Assembly: GCF_013201605.1 (NCBI RefSeq)
Contig: NZ_CP053848.1
Location: 1,580,931 to 1,644,930, forward strand
Direction of reading: 5' to 3'
DNA length: 64,000 bases
Source of the DNA: Campylobacter ornithocola
Lineage (GTDB): Bacteria > Campylobacterota > Campylobacteria > Campylobacterales > Campylobacteraceae
Under the pieces are notes generated by a model. The model saw only the letters and a program-made list of their open reading frames with translations, searched no databases and had not been told where the DNA came from. Position 1 is the stretch's first letter. Each line of letters opens with the position of its first letter. Positions 32,413 through 42,674 of the stretch are shown piece by piece. Position numbers and translations under genes: made by a program.

Positions 32413-34089
32413 ATGAGAAGTGATGCGATCAAAAAAGGACACTTAAAAGCACCAAATCGCTCTTTGCTTAGAGCTTGTGGTTTAATTGATGAGGACTTTG
32501 ATAAACCTTTTATAGGTGTGGCAAATAGTTATATAGATATCATCCCGGGGCATTTTTTCTTAAATGAATATGCAAAAATCATTAAAGATGAAATCCGAAA
32601 AAATGGTTGTATTCCTTTTGAATTTAACACTATAGGCGTAGATGATGGTATAGCTATGGGACATAATGGTATGCTTTATTCTTTACCAAGTCGTGAAATC
32701 ATCGCAAACTCTATTGAAACAGTGATGAATGCACACCAACTTGATGCGTTAATTTGTATCCCAAATTGCGATAAAATCACTCCAGGTATGCTTATGGGGG
32801 CTTTAAGGGTCAATATACCAACCATTTTTGTAAGTGGTGGACCTATGAGAGCAGGAGTAAATAAACATGGAGAAAAAATCAGCCTAAGTTCTGTTTTTGA
32901 AGCAGTAGGAGCTTATGAAGCTAAAAAAATCAATGAAGATGATTTAAAAGACATAGAATGTAAAGCTTGTCCGAGTGGTGGTTCATGCTCTGGTATGTTT
33001 ACTGCAAATTCTATGAATACTTTATGCGAGGCTATGGGTATAGCACTTGAAGGAAATGGAACCATTTTGGCTCTTAGCAAAGAAAGAGAAGAACTTTTAA
33101 GAAAGGCTGCGCGTAGAATTTGTGAAATTGCTTTAGATGAGCGTTTTAAAATTAAAAATATCATTACCAAAAAGTCTATCAATAATGCTTTAGTTGTTGA
33201 TATGGCTATGGGTGGAAGCTCAAATACTATCTTACATATGCTTGCTATTGCTTATGAAGCGGGTATAAATTTAGATATAAAAGAACTCAACCATATTAGT
33301 GCTAATGTAGCCCATATAGCCAAAATTGCACCTTCTTTAAATACAATATACATGGAAGATATACACAAAGCCGGTGGGGTAAGCGCAGTTATGGCAGAAA
33401 TTGCTAAAAAACCTGGACATATTTTAGAACTTGACACACTAGATATTAACGGAAAAACTTTAAAAGAACGTATTGAAAATGCTAGTATTAAAGATGAAAG
33501 CATTATAAGAAAAATAGACAATGCATACTCTAATGTAGGTGGTCTTGCTATACTTTTTGGAAATTTAGCTAAGCAAGGTTGTGTAATAAAAACCGCAGGC
33601 ATTATGGGAGAGCGTAAATTCAAAGGCAAGGCGGTTTGTTTTAACTCTCAAGAAGAAGCTATTAAAGGCATTATAAAAGGCAAGGTCAAAGAAGGCGATG
33701 TATGCGTGATACGCTATGAAGGACCAAAAGGTGGGCCTGGTATGCAAGAAATGCTTAGTCCAACCTCTTTGCTAACCGGCATGGGACTTGGTGCTAAAGT
33801 AGCACTTATAACAGATGGACGCTTTAGTGGAGCTACAAGAGGACTTAGCATAGGACATATCTCTCCTGAAGCTGCAGAAGGTGGACTTATAGCACTTTTA
33901 GAAGATGGTGATGAAATAGAAATTGATGCAGATACTTATAGTATTAATGTAAATTTAACTCAAGATGAAATCACCAAACGCAAAGCAAATTTTAAAATGC
34001 CTCATAAGCAAATAAACTCAAGATGGCTTAAAATGTATCAAAAGCTTGTAAGTAATGCCAGTAAAGGTGGGGTTTTAGATTTAGAATAA
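32413..34089 (+). CDS. ilvD: Dihydroxy-acid dehydratase
   Basis: Iron-sulfur enzyme of the valine, leucine and isoleucine pathway; converts 2,3-dihydroxy acids to 2-keto acids. The 558 aa length is typical. Cluster and active-site signatures are visible: [16 protein letters not shown] (about 116-131), [17 protein letters not shown] (about 186-202), and the C-terminal [20 protein letters not shown] with the catalytic Ser. AAAAAAGGA precedes the ATG. The gene seems to stand alone and ends before a hairpin and the tRNA cluster. Confidence 0.96.
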   Translation: MRSDAIKKGHLKAPNRSLLRACGLIDEDFDKPFIGVANSYIDIIPGHFFLNEYAKIIKDEIRKNGCIPFEFNTIGVDDGIAMGHNGMLYSLPSREIIANSIETVMNAHQLDALICIPNCDKITPGMLMGALRVNIPTIFVSGGPMRAGVNKHGEKISLSSVFEAVGAYEAKKINEDDLKDIECKACPSGGSCSGMFTANSMNTLCEAMGIALEGNGTILALSKEREELLRKAARRICEIALDERFKIKNIITKKSINNALVVDMAMGGSSNTILHMLAIAYEAGINLDIKELNHISANVAHIAKIAPSLNTIYMEDIHKAGGVSAVMAEIAKKPGHILELDTLDINGKTLKERIENASIKDESIIRKIDNAYSNVGGLAILFGNLAKQGCVIKTAGIMGERKFKGKAVCFNSQEEAIKGIIKGKVKEGDVCVIRYEGPKGGPGMQEMLSPTSLLTGMGLGAKVALITDGRFSGATRGLSIGHISPEAAEGGLIALLEDGDEIEIDADTYSINVNLTQDEITKRKANFKMPHKQINSRWLKMYQKLVSNASKGGVLDLE

Positions 34090-34090
34090 T

Positions 34091-34119
34091 TTTCTTAATT
34101 TCTTGAAGAAATTAAGAAA
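34091..34119 (+). terminator. Hairpin after ilvD
   Basis: TTTCTTAATTTCT (34091-34103) pairs with AGAAATTAAGAAA (34107-34119) through a 3-nt loop: 13 bp, AT-rich, 1 nt after the ilvD stop. It may terminate ilvD or the tRNA operon that converges from the other side. Confidence 0.45.
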
Positions 34120-34164
34120 TATCTTTAAATGTAAAAAACAAAAATATGAAAAATTATATTAAAG

Positions 34165-34252
34165 TGGCCGGGAGAAAGGGATTCGAACCCCTGGAGGTGT
34201 GACCCTCAACGGTTTTCAAGACCGCCGCTTTCGACCACTCAGCCATCTCCCG
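34165..34252 (-). tRNA. tRNA-Ser (TGA)
   Basis: Cloverleaf with acceptor CGGGAGA pairing TCTCCCG, discriminator G and an encoded CCA. The anticodon loop CTTGAAA gives UGA (serine). A long variable arm typical of tRNA-Ser is present, with T-loop GGTTCGAATCC. Last gene of a cluster of four tRNAs on the minus strand. Confidence 0.95.
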
Positions 34253-34288
34253 AAAGAACAATAAAGTATATCAAGTATAACATCGCAT

Positions 34289-34362
34289 TGGAGGCGACAT
34301 CCGGATTCGAACCGGAGATCAAGGCTTTGCAGGCCCATGCCTTACCGCTTGGCTATGTCGCC
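34289..34362 (-). tRNA. tRNA-Cys (GCA)
   Basis: Acceptor GGCGACA pairs with TGTCGCC, then T and an encoded CCA. The anticodon loop reads CTGCAAA (GCA, cysteine). The T arm CCGGTTCGAATCCGG is perfect. Separated by 36 nt from tRNA-Ser and 16 nt from tRNA-Leu. Confidence 0.95.
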
Positions 34363-34378
34363 TTGAGTTACCAAAAAG

Positions 34379-34467
34379 TGGTGCCCGAGGCCGGACTTGA
34401 ACCGGCACGGAAGAAAAATTCCGAGGGATTTTAAGTCCCTTGTGTCTACCAATTCCACCACCCGGGC
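34379..34467 (-). tRNA. tRNA-Leu (TAA)
   Basis: Acceptor GCCCGGG pairs with CTCGGGC, discriminator A and an encoded CCA. The anticodon loop CTTAAAA gives UAA (leucine). The D-arm TGGTGGAATTGGTAGACAC and a long variable arm are typical of tRNA-Leu. Confidence 0.95.
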
Positions 34468-34476
34468 GGGTGATAA

Positions 34477-34551
34477 TGGAGCGGGAAACGAGATTCGAAC
34501 TCGCGACCCCAACCTTGGCAAGGTTGTGCTCTACCCCTGAGCTATTCCCGC
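34477..34551 (-). tRNA. tRNA-Gly (GCC)
   Basis: Acceptor GCGGGAA pairs with TTCCCGC, then T and an encoded CCA. The anticodon loop TTGCCAA gives GCC (glycine). First gene of the tRNA cluster, whose promoter should lie in the 130-nt AT-rich gap before the chemoreceptor gene. Confidence 0.95.
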
Positions 34552-34682
34552 ATTTTATATAGTAAGTTGAAATTATACATAAAAAAACTTAAATACAAAT
34601 AAAAATTATAAAATTTTAGTTTTTTATAATTTTTGTAGTAGTAAAATACTCAAAAAAATTTAAAAACAAACAAGGAGTGGTC

Positions 34683-36668
34683 ATGTTTAAATTTAACAGC
34701 CTTTCAAACAAACTTACAATAATAGCTTGTTTTTTGATAGCTATTATACTAATAGTTGTTAATATAATCAACTATTATGAATCTAAAAAAAGCACAGCTT
34801 ACTATTTAGAAGAAATCCAGAAAAAAACTATGTTTGATGTAAACGAAGCATATAAAATTTATTCTACTAGTAAAAGATCTGCTATTTTAGCCATTGCTAC
34901 ATTTGTGGAAAAAAATCCTAATCCTGATACAAATGAATTATATGATGTTTTAGAAACGATTAGATCTTCTGCTGATTTTGATGTAACTTATATTGGCTTT
35001 GAAAAAGATGGTAGATTGTATCAATCTAACAAAATTATGAGGAGTCCAGAAACATCAGGTTTTGATGCTAGAACTAGACCTTGGTATCAAGAAGTAAAAG
35101 CAGCAGGAAAATTAACTGTATCAGATCCATATAAAAGCATAGAAGATAATTCAATCACCATCTCTTATACAGCTCCAATTTATAACAATGGTAAATTAAT
35201 AGCTGTAGTGGGTGGAGATTATAATCTTGAAAAATTTGCTAAAGATGTTTTAGCTATAGGTCATTCAAATAGTTCTTATGCTGCAGTGTATGATAAAAAT
35301 GATGGTAATATAATTTTCCATGAAGATAAAGAAAGAATGCTTACAAAAAATGATTTAAGTATTAATGTGGCTAATGCTGTAAAAGCAAATCCAGACTTAA
35401 TTGATCCAACCAAACAAGAAACTTTATTTTACGCTAAAGATCAACAAGGTAAAACCCAAGTTGTAACTTGTAACCAAAGTCTAAACGATAAATATATTGT
35501 TTGTTCTATTACAGATGAATCTGTATATACTGATGCAGTTAATAAGGTTTTATTCCAACAAATTATTATTGCTTTAATAGCTATAGTTATAGCATTAGTA
35601 TTAGTAAGATTTACTATTATGAAAAATTTAAAACCTATAGCAGTTATTACAACAGGCCTTAACTCTTTCTTTGACTTTATCAATCATAAAATAAAAGATT
35701 CAGCTATGATAGATGTTAAAAGCAATGATGAGCTTGGTGCTATGGCTAAAGCCATCAATGAAAACATCACTAAAACTAAAAATGCTTTAGAACAAGATGC
35801 TAAAGCAGTAGAACAATCAGTTGAAACAGCTAAAGAAATAGAAGCTGGTAATTTAACAGCAAGAATAACAGCTATTCCTGCTAATCCTCAATTAATAGAA
35901 TTAAAAAATGTATTAAATGAAATGCTTAATGTATTAGAACAAAAAGTAGGTTCTAATATGAGTGAAATCAATAGAGTATTTGATAGCTATAAAGCATTGG
36001 ACTTTACTACTGAAGTTAAAAATGCTAAAGGTGGAGTTGAAGTAACTACTAATGTATTAGGTAAAGAAATAGTAGCAATGTTAAGACAATCATCTGAATT
36101 TGCTTCTTTACTTGCTACTGAAAGTGGAAAATTACAAAGTGCTGTTAAGAACTTAACAGATTCATCATCTTCTCAAGCTTCTTCTTTAGAAGAAACAGCA
36201 GCAGCATTAGAAGAGATTACTTCTTCTATGCAAAATGTATCTCATAAAACTAGTGAAGTAATTGCTCAAAGTGAAGAGATTAAAAATGTTACTTCTATTA
36301 TAGGAGATATTGCTGATCAAATTAACTTGCTTGCATTAAATGCTGCTATTGAAGCAGCACGTGCAGGTGAACATGGACGTGGCTTTGCTGTTGTTGCTGA
36401 TGAAGTTAGAAATCTAGCAGAAAGAACTCAAAAGTCTTTAGGTGAGATTGAAGCTAATACTAATATCTTAGTTCAATCTATTAATGAAATGGGTGAAAGT
36501 ATCAAAGAACAAACTACAGGTATTACTCAAATAAATGATGCTGTAGCTCAAATTGATCATGTAACCCAAGAGAACTTAAAAATAGCTAATGATAGTGCAG
36601 TAATATCTGATAATGTAAATAAAATAGCTAATGATATCTTAGAAGATGCTAGGAAGAAGAAGTTTTAA
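34683..36668 (+). CDS. Methyl-accepting chemotaxis protein, dCache-type
   Basis: Membrane chemoreceptor that senses a periplasmic ligand and controls CheA. Residues 9-31 are the first membrane segment, followed by a dCache_1 ligand domain (about 35-285) with the [17 protein letters not shown] motif often found in amino-acid-type sensors and [21 protein letters not shown]. The second membrane segment is about 291-313, then a HAMP-like linker and the cytoplasmic signalling helix whose hairpin tip contains [20 protein letters not shown]. The 661 aa length is normal for Tlp group A. The ATG follows AAGGAG by 5 nt. It ends in EDARKKKF without a CheR-docking pentapeptide. The ligand is unknown. Confidence 0.93.
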   Translation: MFKFNSLSNKLTIIACFLIAIILIVVNIINYYESKKSTAYYLEEIQKKTMFDVNEAYKIYSTSKRSAILAIATFVEKNPNPDTNELYDVLETIRSSADFDVTYIGFEKDGRLYQSNKIMRSPETSGFDARTRPWYQEVKAAGKLTVSDPYKSIEDNSITISYTAPIYNNGKLIAVVGGDYNLEKFAKDVLAIGHSNSSYAAVYDKNDGNIIFHEDKERMLTKNDLSINVANAVKANPDLIDPTKQETLFYAKDQQGKTQVVTCNQSLNDKYIVCSITDESVYTDAVNKVLFQQIIIALIAIVIALVLVRFTIMKNLKPIAVITTGLNSFFDFINHKIKDSAMIDVKSNDELGAMAKAINENITKTKNALEQDAKAVEQSVETAKEIEAGNLTARITAIPANPQLIELKNVLNEMLNVLEQKVGSNMSEINRVFDSYKALDFTTEVKNAKGGVEVTTNVLGKEIVAMLRQSSEFASLLATESGKLQSAVKNLTDSSSSQASSLEETAAALEEITSSMQNVSHKTSEVIAQSEEIKNVTSIIGDIADQINLLALNAAIEAARAGEHGRGFAVVADEVRNLAERTQKSLGEIEANTNILVQSINEMGESIKEQTTGITQINDAVAQIDHVTQENLKIANDSAVISDNVNKIANDILEDARKKKF

Positions 36669-36674
36669 ATAAAC

Positions 36675-36702
36675 AATTAGCAAGCTTGAAAGCTTGCTAA
36701 TT
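36675..36702. terminator. Terminator hairpin between chemoreceptor and PepSY-like gene
   Basis: AATTAGCAAGCT (36675-36686) pairs with AGCTTGCTAATT (36691-36702) around a TGAA loop: a perfect 12-bp stem followed by TT on the plus strand, placed between convergent stops. Likely bidirectional. Confidence 0.75.
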
Positions 36703-37122
36703 TTAATCATCAAATTTTTGACCTAAAATATTACCTTTAAAATCTGTATAAATTTCCATCATATTGTTTGTTCTAAATTTATATCCGTTGATTTTTTTAT
36801 CTACTTCTACGATAGATGCATTTGGTTGTGCTGCTTGCACTTTGGCAATAACTTCTTTTGGGATAAACCCTGTTGGAATTGCTTTATATTTTCCATCAAC
36901 TTCTTTCCAATCTCCATTGATAATAAAGTCAATTTCTGTTCCATCAGCCAAATTTACCTCATAAGAATCTACATCTTGTTTGACATAACCTATACTTACA
37001 CTATTAAAATAAGTATTTAAAAATTCTTGAGCTTTTTGAGGTAGGGCATTTGGACTAACAACCATATCTGCAAACATAGAACTAGCACAAACTAAACTTG
37101 CCAACATTAATTTCATTTTCAT
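36703..37122 (-). CDS. Periplasmic PepSY-like protein
   Basis: The 139 aa protein has a signal peptide (MKMKLMLASLVCASSMFA) and two PepSY-like/BLIP-like (DUF2874) half-repeats: YEVNLADGTEIDFIINGDWKEVDG and YKFRTNNMMEIYTDFKGNILGQ. Members are periplasmic proteins of unknown function. The IPKEVIAKVQAAQPNASIVEVDK segment is typical. AGGAGAAAAA precedes the ATG. It stands alone between a terminator and the AAA ATPase gene. Confidence 0.8.
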   Translation of the reverse strand: MKMKLMLASLVCASSMFADMVVSPNALPQKAQEFLNTYFNSVSIGYVKQDVDSYEVNLADGTEIDFIINGDWKEVDGKYKAIPTGFIPKEVIAKVQAAQPNASIVEVDKKINGYKFRTNNMMEIYTDFKGNILGQKFDD

Positions 37123-37184
37123 TTTTTCTCCTTTAGATAAAAGTTGAAAAAATGATATTGAATGCTTGTGAAATTTATGTGAAT

Positions 37185-38897
37185 TTAATTTTTAAAACCA
37201 ACTATTTTGTTTTTATCAAAAGAAGATTCTATTTCTTTTTCTATGGTTTGTAAAAAATCACTCATTTTAAAAACACCATCTTTAGAAATAGCTGCTTTTA
37301 AAGCGGTGTTTTTTACCACCATGACAATTTGTGCTCCACTTAGTTCATATGAAGCTAGATTTGACAAATCAAAACTATCATCAAATTTAGCATTCTTAGG
37401 TAAAGCCTTTTGCCATATCATTAAACGTTGAGAAAAGTCGGGTTTTTTAAATTCTATTTTATAATCAAATCTTCTTGAAAAAGCTACATCTAAGCTCTCT
37501 AAAAAATTGGTTGTAGCTATAATTACTCCACTAAAACGCTCAATTTGTTCTAAAAAAATATTTTGCATTTGATTATGCATTTTATCTGCACCAGCACTAC
37601 TTTCTACCCTAGTACTTAAAAATTGATCGGCTTCATTTAAAAGCAAAATAGGACTTTGCTTACTTGTTTGGCAAAGCTCTTTATAAGTATCAAAAATTTT
37701 TCTTACATTTTGTTCGCTCTCGCCTACATATTTACTTAAAATTTTAGAGCAATCAAAACTCAAAATAGATTTTTTCATAGCTTTGGCCATACTTAATGCG
37801 CTCATAGTTTTACCTGTGCCAGCAGGACCATAAAAAATTATCTTGGCTTCTATGTTTTTATTTGTTTTTATGCCCCATTTATTTAATCTTTCTAAAACTT
37901 TCTTATCTTGCTGTTTTAATATGCTTTCTAACAAATCTTTAGTGCTTTGGGGCATAATAACATCATCTATATTGATATTTGGCTCAATAAGTTCAAAAAT
38001 ATCTTGCTCCTTAACTAAATTTTGTAATTTAATTTTTTTATTTTTTTTTGGTTCTTTAAAATTAATAATCCTTTGTAAAATATCATCACTTAAATAAAAT
38101 ATCTTAGAAATATCCCCCAAAGAATTGACAAATTCATCATATTCTAAAAGATTTGAACTAAGCAATTTAGAATCTTCTTCTAATAAAGCTTTATTTTTTT
38201 GCTTTTGCGTCTCATCTTCACTAATTAAATGGAGTAAAAAGTTATAATCTCTACTATAAGAATTTTCTGTATTGAGTAGATATTCTTCTTTTAATAAACT
38301 AATAAATATCAAACATTCTTTTTCATTTAAAGCATATTCTTTAAAAATCTCTGCTAAAACATTAGGAATTTTACTTTTCTTTAAACATTCTTTAATATAA
38401 GCTTCAAAGACAGATATATCATCTTTTATGTTTTTACTCTGAGAACTCTTAGCAAAAAAACGTAATCTTTGATAAAGTTCAATTTTAAAAAATTCATCTT
38501 TCAAATACGCAATATGATCTTCATAAACTTTATCTTGCATAAAATCTTGTATAGTTTTATTTTCCAAAACCTGTAAAAAAACTTCACTTAAGCTTACATC
38601 ACATTGCAACAAATTTAAAAATAAACTTGAGTTTTTACTTGCTTTAAAATCAGAATAAATTTGAATAATAAAGCCTTTTTCTATGAGACTTTTAAGATCT
38701 TTTAAATGGTCTAAATACTCATACTCATCATTTTTAAAAACTTCACTAAGCAAACTATAAGCATTTATACTTGCACTAGCTTGTAGATAATTTTTACATA
38801 GATGTTTTAAAATTAAAATCTCATCTTCATTACAATGCAGATTTTTATAAATAGTACTTTTAAAAGTATCATTAAGAAAAAGTTTTAAATCTTTCAT
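37185..38897 (-). CDS. AAA+ ATPase with long N-terminal region
   Basis: A 570 aa protein like Cj0377. The first about 320 residues are helical and charged with no recognised domain; the C-terminal part is an AAA module with Walker A FYGPAGTGKTMSA, Walker B ILLLNEADQFL, sensor 1 IIATTN and arginine-finger region VAFSRRFDYKIEF. Walker B has Asn in place of the usual Asp before Glu (NEAD); the catalytic Glu is kept, so activity is likely. The substrate is unknown. It lies 14 nt downstream of the lipoprotein gene, at the end of a minus-strand gene run. Confidence 0.85.
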   Translation of the reverse strand: MKDLKLFLNDTFKSTIYKNLHCNEDEILILKHLCKNYLQASASINAYSLLSEVFKNDEYEYLDHLKDLKSLIEKGFIIQIYSDFKASKNSSLFLNLLQCDVSLSEVFLQVLENKTIQDFMQDKVYEDHIAYLKDEFFKIELYQRLRFFAKSSQSKNIKDDISVFEAYIKECLKKSKIPNVLAEIFKEYALNEKECLIFISLLKEEYLLNTENSYSRDYNFLLHLISEDETQKQKNKALLEEDSKLLSSNLLEYDEFVNSLGDISKIFYLSDDILQRIINFKEPKKNKKIKLQNLVKEQDIFELIEPNINIDDVIMPQSTKDLLESILKQQDKKVLERLNKWGIKTNKNIEAKIIFYGPAGTGKTMSALSMAKAMKKSILSFDCSKILSKYVGESEQNVRKIFDTYKELCQTSKQSPILLLNEADQFLSTRVESSAGADKMHNQMQNIFLEQIERFSGVIIATTNFLESLDVAFSRRFDYKIEFKKPDFSQRLMIWQKALPKNAKFDDSFDLSNLASYELSGAQIVMVVKNTALKAAISKDGVFKMSDFLQTIEKEIESSFDKNKIVGFKN

Positions 38898-38911
38898 ATT
38901 GTCCTTTAACT

Positions 38912-39391
38912 CTATAATGATTTCATACTAAATTTAACTTTGGATTTTTTTTCATTAAAACTCATATATCCATTGCAAACTTCATAAAAAATATCATAAT
39001 TTTTACTCATAATCTTTTGGGTAAAACCACAAGAGGTGATTTGTTTATTTTTTCCATAAAAAATAGGTTTTTTAAGAATTAAATCTTGTAAAAAATCATC
39101 ATAGTATTCATAATTAAAAAATCTTTTATTAAAAAGTATTTTTGTATAACAAACGCCATTAATACAAATTTTATCAGTAATTTTTAATTCAAACAAGACT
39201 TTAGAGCTATTATAAAATTCTAATTTAGTTAGATTTTTTCCCTCATATAAAAAACCATAATCAGCAAATTTTATTTGTGGTGTTTTTAAAATAATATAAG
39301 TGCTTTGCGATTGTATTTTAGTTTTTAAAGCACAAGAACTTAAAAGCACACAAATAAAACATAAAAATACTATCTGAAATAAATTTTTCAT
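38912..39391 (-). CDS. Putative lipoprotein (Cj0375-like)
   Basis: The 159 aa protein has a lipoprotein signal ([23 protein letters not shown]), with the lipobox LSSC, so it should be acylated at Cys20. The mature part is beta-rich with several aromatic residues and four more cysteines ([18 protein letters not shown]) that could form disulfides. Function unknown. The ATG overlaps the yajQ stop by 4 nt. Confidence 0.8.
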   Translation of the reverse strand: MKNLFQIVFLCFICVLLSSCALKTKIQSQSTYIILKTPQIKFADYGFLYEGKNLTKLEFYNSSKVLFELKITDKICINGVCYTKILFNKRFFNYEYYDDFLQDLILKKPIFYGKNKQITSCGFTQKIMSKNYDIFYEVCNGYMSFNEKKSKVKFSMKSL

Positions 39392-39879
39392 TTAAGATTT
39401 TTAAAACTAAGATTGAGTTCTAAGTCTAATTCTTTAACTATTTTCATGACATTTTGTAAATCATCAATTTGCTTACCAACTACGCGAATTTCATTACCTC
39501 TAATACTTGAAGTTACTTTTAGCTTGCTATCTTTTATAGCTTTATTAATCTTCTTAGCACTATCAGTATCAATAGCGTCATTAACTTTTAAGTTCAATCT
39601 AAAATTTGCTCCGTTTTCCCTGCTTAGCTCTTTAATACCATTAGGGTTTATCCCTCTTTTAATAAGTTTTGAAATAACAATATCTTTTAACACTTCAAGC
39701 TTTGCTTCACTAGAGCAAATAAGTTTATAAATACTTTCTTTTTCATTTAACTCTATTTCGCTTTTAATGCCTTTTAAATCATATCTACCATCAAGCTCTT
39801 TTTTGGCTTGCTCTAAGGCATTTTTTAATTCTTGCTTATCGATTTCTCCGCTAATATCGAAACTATGCTCACTTGCCAT
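39388..39879 (-). CDS. YajQ-family nucleotide-binding protein
   Basis: A 163 aa UPF0234/YajQ protein; members bind nucleotides, and some bind cyclic di-GMP. The start [20 protein letters not shown] and the two ferredoxin-like repeats ([35 protein letters not shown]) are typical. The first part overlaps the dehydrogenase gene by 11 nt. Confidence 0.93.
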   Translation of the reverse strand: MASEHSFDISGEIDKQELKNALEQAKKELDGRYDLKGIKSEIELNEKESIYKLICSSEAKLEVLKDIVISKLIKRGINPNGIKELSRENGANFRLNLKVNDAIDTDSAKKINKAIKDSKLKVTSSIRGNEIRVVGKQIDDLQNVMKIVKELDLELNLSFKNLK

Positions 39880-40801
39880 TTTCTATAAACTCCTTAAGAT
39901 TATTAAATACGATTTGGACTAAATTTTGTATGGATTCTTCACTTGCCCATGCAACATGTGGAGTGATGATTAAATTTTCTTTATTTTTTATACCAAGTAA
40001 AGGGTGATTTTTAATCATAGGTTCTATTTCAAGCACATCAAGCCCTACTTTGATGTTTTTCTCATTCATAATTTGAGCTAAATCTACTTCATTGATGATT
40101 CCACCACGCCCCACATTAATCAAAACAGCTTCATCTTTTAAAAGCATTAGTTCTTTTTTACTTAATAAATTTTTTGTTTTATCATTTAAGGGCGCATGAA
40201 TACTAATTACATCACAAGTTTTTAAAAGCTCTTCAAGATTTACTTTTTCATACTCATCATTAAAATTAGTTCCTGAGGTAGAATAATAACAAATTTTAGA
40301 ACCAAACATTTGAGAAACCTTAGCTACTTCTCTACCTATAGCTCCAAGTCCTATAATGCCATGTTTTTTACCTGTTAAAGTATGCAAGGTCCTACTAAAA
40401 TCGCAAAACATTTCACTCTCGCACCATTTGCCTTCTTTACTCCATTTATCATAATGTGGAATTTGATTTAAAAAAGCAAAAAGTAAAGCAAAAGTATGAC
40501 TTAAAACACTTTTAGTAGAATAACTAGCTGCATTTTTTACTAGTATACCTTTAGAATTTGCATAAGCTACATCTATGTTATTTACCCCTGTACCAAGTTG
40601 TAAAATAAGCTTTAAATTAGTTTTATCTATCACTTCTTTATCGATGATGATTTTATTTATCATCACAACTTGTGCATTAGCTATTCTTGCAATAACCTCA
40701 TCTTTAGAAGTTAGGTCATAACTTACAAACTCGCCAAAACTTTTAAAAACAGATAAATCTGCTCCACCCAAAGTAGCAGCATCTAAACATACTATTTTCA
40801 T
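39869..40801 (-). CDS. D-isomer-specific 2-hydroxyacid dehydrogenase
   Basis: NAD-dependent oxidoreductase of the D-2-hydroxyacid dehydrogenase family. The 310 aa protein has the NAD-binding [16 protein letters not shown], the catalytic Arg in [11 protein letters not shown], a Glu in LDVLEIEPM and the catalytic His in [10 protein letters not shown]. The substrate cannot be told from sequence. It overlaps the synthetase-like gene by one base (TAATG) and yajQ by 11 nt. It corresponds to Cj0373. Confidence 0.93.
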   Translation of the reverse strand: MKIVCLDAATLGGADLSVFKSFGEFVSYDLTSKDEVIARIANAQVVMINKIIIDKEVIDKTNLKLILQLGTGVNNIDVAYANSKGILVKNAASYSTKSVLSHTFALLFAFLNQIPHYDKWSKEGKWCESEMFCDFSRTLHTLTGKKHGIIGLGAIGREVAKVSQMFGSKICYYSTSGTNFNDEYEKVNLEELLKTCDVISIHAPLNDKTKNLLSKKELMLLKDEAVLINVGRGGIINEVDLAQIMNEKNIKVGLDVLEIEPMIKNHPLLGIKNKENLIITPHVAWASEESIQNLVQIVFNNLKEFIENGK

Positions 40802-41973
40802 TAATCTTTTACTATATGTCCTACAAATTTAGAATAATTATCAAGTACCAAACCACCTTTTCTAAAACCTAATCCACAACCCTCATAAGCAAAGAAAACT
40901 CCTGCTTGATAATAATCATTTTCGTTTTGATTAAACTCAGCAAATTCTTGATATACAAAGCGGTTGTTTTGATAACTTCCCTTTGTTTCAAAGCTTACAT
41001 CACCATTAGCTTCTATAATAGAAACATTTGCTCCTTCTCTACCAAAGACAGGTTTTTTAACACATTTTTTACCCACTAAAGGCTCATCGCTAGTTTCTAG
41101 CAATAAAGGGTGATTTGGATAAAGTTCCCATAAAATCTTCATTATACCCTTGCTTTGAAAAAGCAAAGTATAAGCAGGATTTAAAATAATTGCTTTTTGA
41201 TTTTGCATGATTTGAGTTAAAAGCATAGCAAGCTCACCTTCTTCTATGGCTATACTTTCCCAAGGAATAAGTTTGAAAAAATACTCAAAATTTACATCAT
41301 TTTTAAAAATCCCATCGGGTGAAAATTCTACCTCATCAATAAAAGAAAATTCACTCTCAAAACCAGCTTCTCTAGCAATATGTGCTAAAAGTTTTGTTGT
41401 AATGGCATCTTCATCGCTACCTGCAATTGAAGAAAATAATATCTTCCAACCTTCATAGTATTTTTCAAATTCACTCACATCTTCTTCTAAAGTTATAAGT
41501 CTTTTAAAATTATCTCTTAAAGCCTCATATATATTGTTAAATTGCGAACTTTCATCTAAATTGTTTTGTTTTAAAATAGCCCATTGTAAAATAGCACTTT
41601 CAAATAAAGAAGTTGGAGTATCAGCGTTAAATTCTATTAACTTTATAGGCTTACCATCAAGTCCACCTGCTAAATCAAATCTTCCATATAAATGCCAATG
41701 TACATCATTTTCCCAACTCATCTTAATAGCTTCAACTAAATTAAAAGGAATTCCAAGCTCATCAAAACGATCATTATCAATAACTTCTTGTGCAGCGGCT
41801 ACAAACATATCATAAAGTTCATTTACTGCCTCATAATACACATTTGCTTCATTTTCTTTTACACAAACTAAATTAGAATCTAAATAATCACTCCCATCAT
41901 TATCCGTATGCCATGAAAATCCCATTTGTTCTAAGTAAGATTTTTCTAAAGGATTTACTTTTAAAAAATTCAT
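40801..41973 (-). CDS. Glutathionylspermidine synthase-family ATP-grasp protein
   Basis: A 390 aa protein of the glutathionylspermidine synthetase preATP-grasp family (like Cj0372). Family segments seen are DVHWHLYGRFDLAGG, KLIEFNADTPTSLFE and the C-terminal KKPVFGREGANVSIIEANG with YQEFAEF. Stand-alone bacterial members lack the amidase domain of E. coli Gss, and their real product is unknown. It starts 12 nt after the UPF0323 lipoprotein gene. An apparently coupled operon runs from here to the AAA ATPase. Confidence 0.88.
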   Translation of the reverse strand: MNFLKVNPLEKSYLEQMGFSWHTDNDGSDYLDSNLVCVKENEANVYYEAVNELYDMFVAAAQEVIDNDRFDELGIPFNLVEAIKMSWENDVHWHLYGRFDLAGGLDGKPIKLIEFNADTPTSLFESAILQWAILKQNNLDESSQFNNIYEALRDNFKRLITLEEDVSEFEKYYEGWKILFSSIAGSDEDAITTKLLAHIAREAGFESEFSFIDEVEFSPDGIFKNDVNFEYFFKLIPWESIAIEEGELAMLLTQIMQNQKAIILNPAYTLLFQSKGIMKILWELYPNHPLLLETSDEPLVGKKCVKKPVFGREGANVSIIEANGDVSFETKGSYQNNRFVYQEFAEFNQNENDYYQAGVFFAYEGCGLGFRKGGLVLDNYSKFVGHIVKD

Positions 41974-41985
41974 TTTTACACCTTT

Positions 41986-42603
41986 TTAAGATCCAAAAGA
42001 ACTTGAAGAACTTGAAGTAGCTTTAGAACCACCACCAAAAAATCCTGATTTTTTTGCATTTGATCCTGTGGTAGCACTTGATCCTGCTTTATTAAAGCTA
42101 TTTACACTTCTTTGATAAGCACTTTGATTTGAAAACGCCCCTCTTTGCTGATTTGCAAAATTTTGATTATTGAAAAGTTTTGAACCTATCCAACTTCCTA
42201 AGATAGCACCAGCTGCACTTGCTAATAATGTTTCACCCAAAGAAAGCCCGCCACTACTCATTTGAGCGTTATTTGGATTTGTTAAATTTGAAGTACCATT
42301 GTCTATTTTAGCAGCCTCTTCTTGGATCAATTTATCCATTTCTTCTTTACTTAAAACTCTTTCTGTGCCATCAAGCTGCTTTAGAACAACTCTAGTTTCA
42401 TCACTTGGAAATTGGTCTTTGATTTTGTATTGATTTGGAGCAGTCTCTTCGATAATAACAAAAGCACCTTGAGTATTTGCTGCTTGACTCAATGCATTAT
42501 TAGAATCACTTGCATTGCTACTACAAGCACTTAAAGCACCTGCACTTATTGCGGCAATACCACTTATCATACTAAGTTTAAGTATAGTTTTAATGTGTTT
42601 CAT
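41986..42603 (-). CDS. UPF0323-family lipoprotein (Cj0371-like)
   Basis: The 205 aa protein has a lipoprotein signal ending in AGALSACSSN. The start at 42603 (MKHIKTILK) is used because AGGAAAG lies 5-6 nt upstream; an in-frame ATG 18 nt upstream overlaps that site. After a short domain with VIIEETAPNQYKIKDQFPSDETRVVLK, the rest is Ser/Gly/Asn-rich with a glycine-zipper-like SLGETLLASAAGAILGSWIG and a Ser-rich tail. Cj0371 has been linked to motility and virulence in C. jejuni; the exact role is unknown. Confidence 0.85.
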   Translation of the reverse strand: MKHIKTILKLSMISGIAAISAGALSACSSNASDSNNALSQAANTQGAFVIIEETAPNQYKIKDQFPSDETRVVLKQLDGTERVLSKEEMDKLIQEEAAKIDNGTSNLTNPNNAQMSSGGLSLGETLLASAAGAILGSWIGSKLFNNQNFANQQRGAFSNQSAYQRSVNSFNKAGSSATTGSNAKKSGFFGGGSKATSSSSSSFGS

Positions 42604-42674
42604 GATCTTTCCTAAATTCATAAGTTTAATTTAATAAGATTTTAACAAAAAAAGTATTAATAAAAATTAATTGT

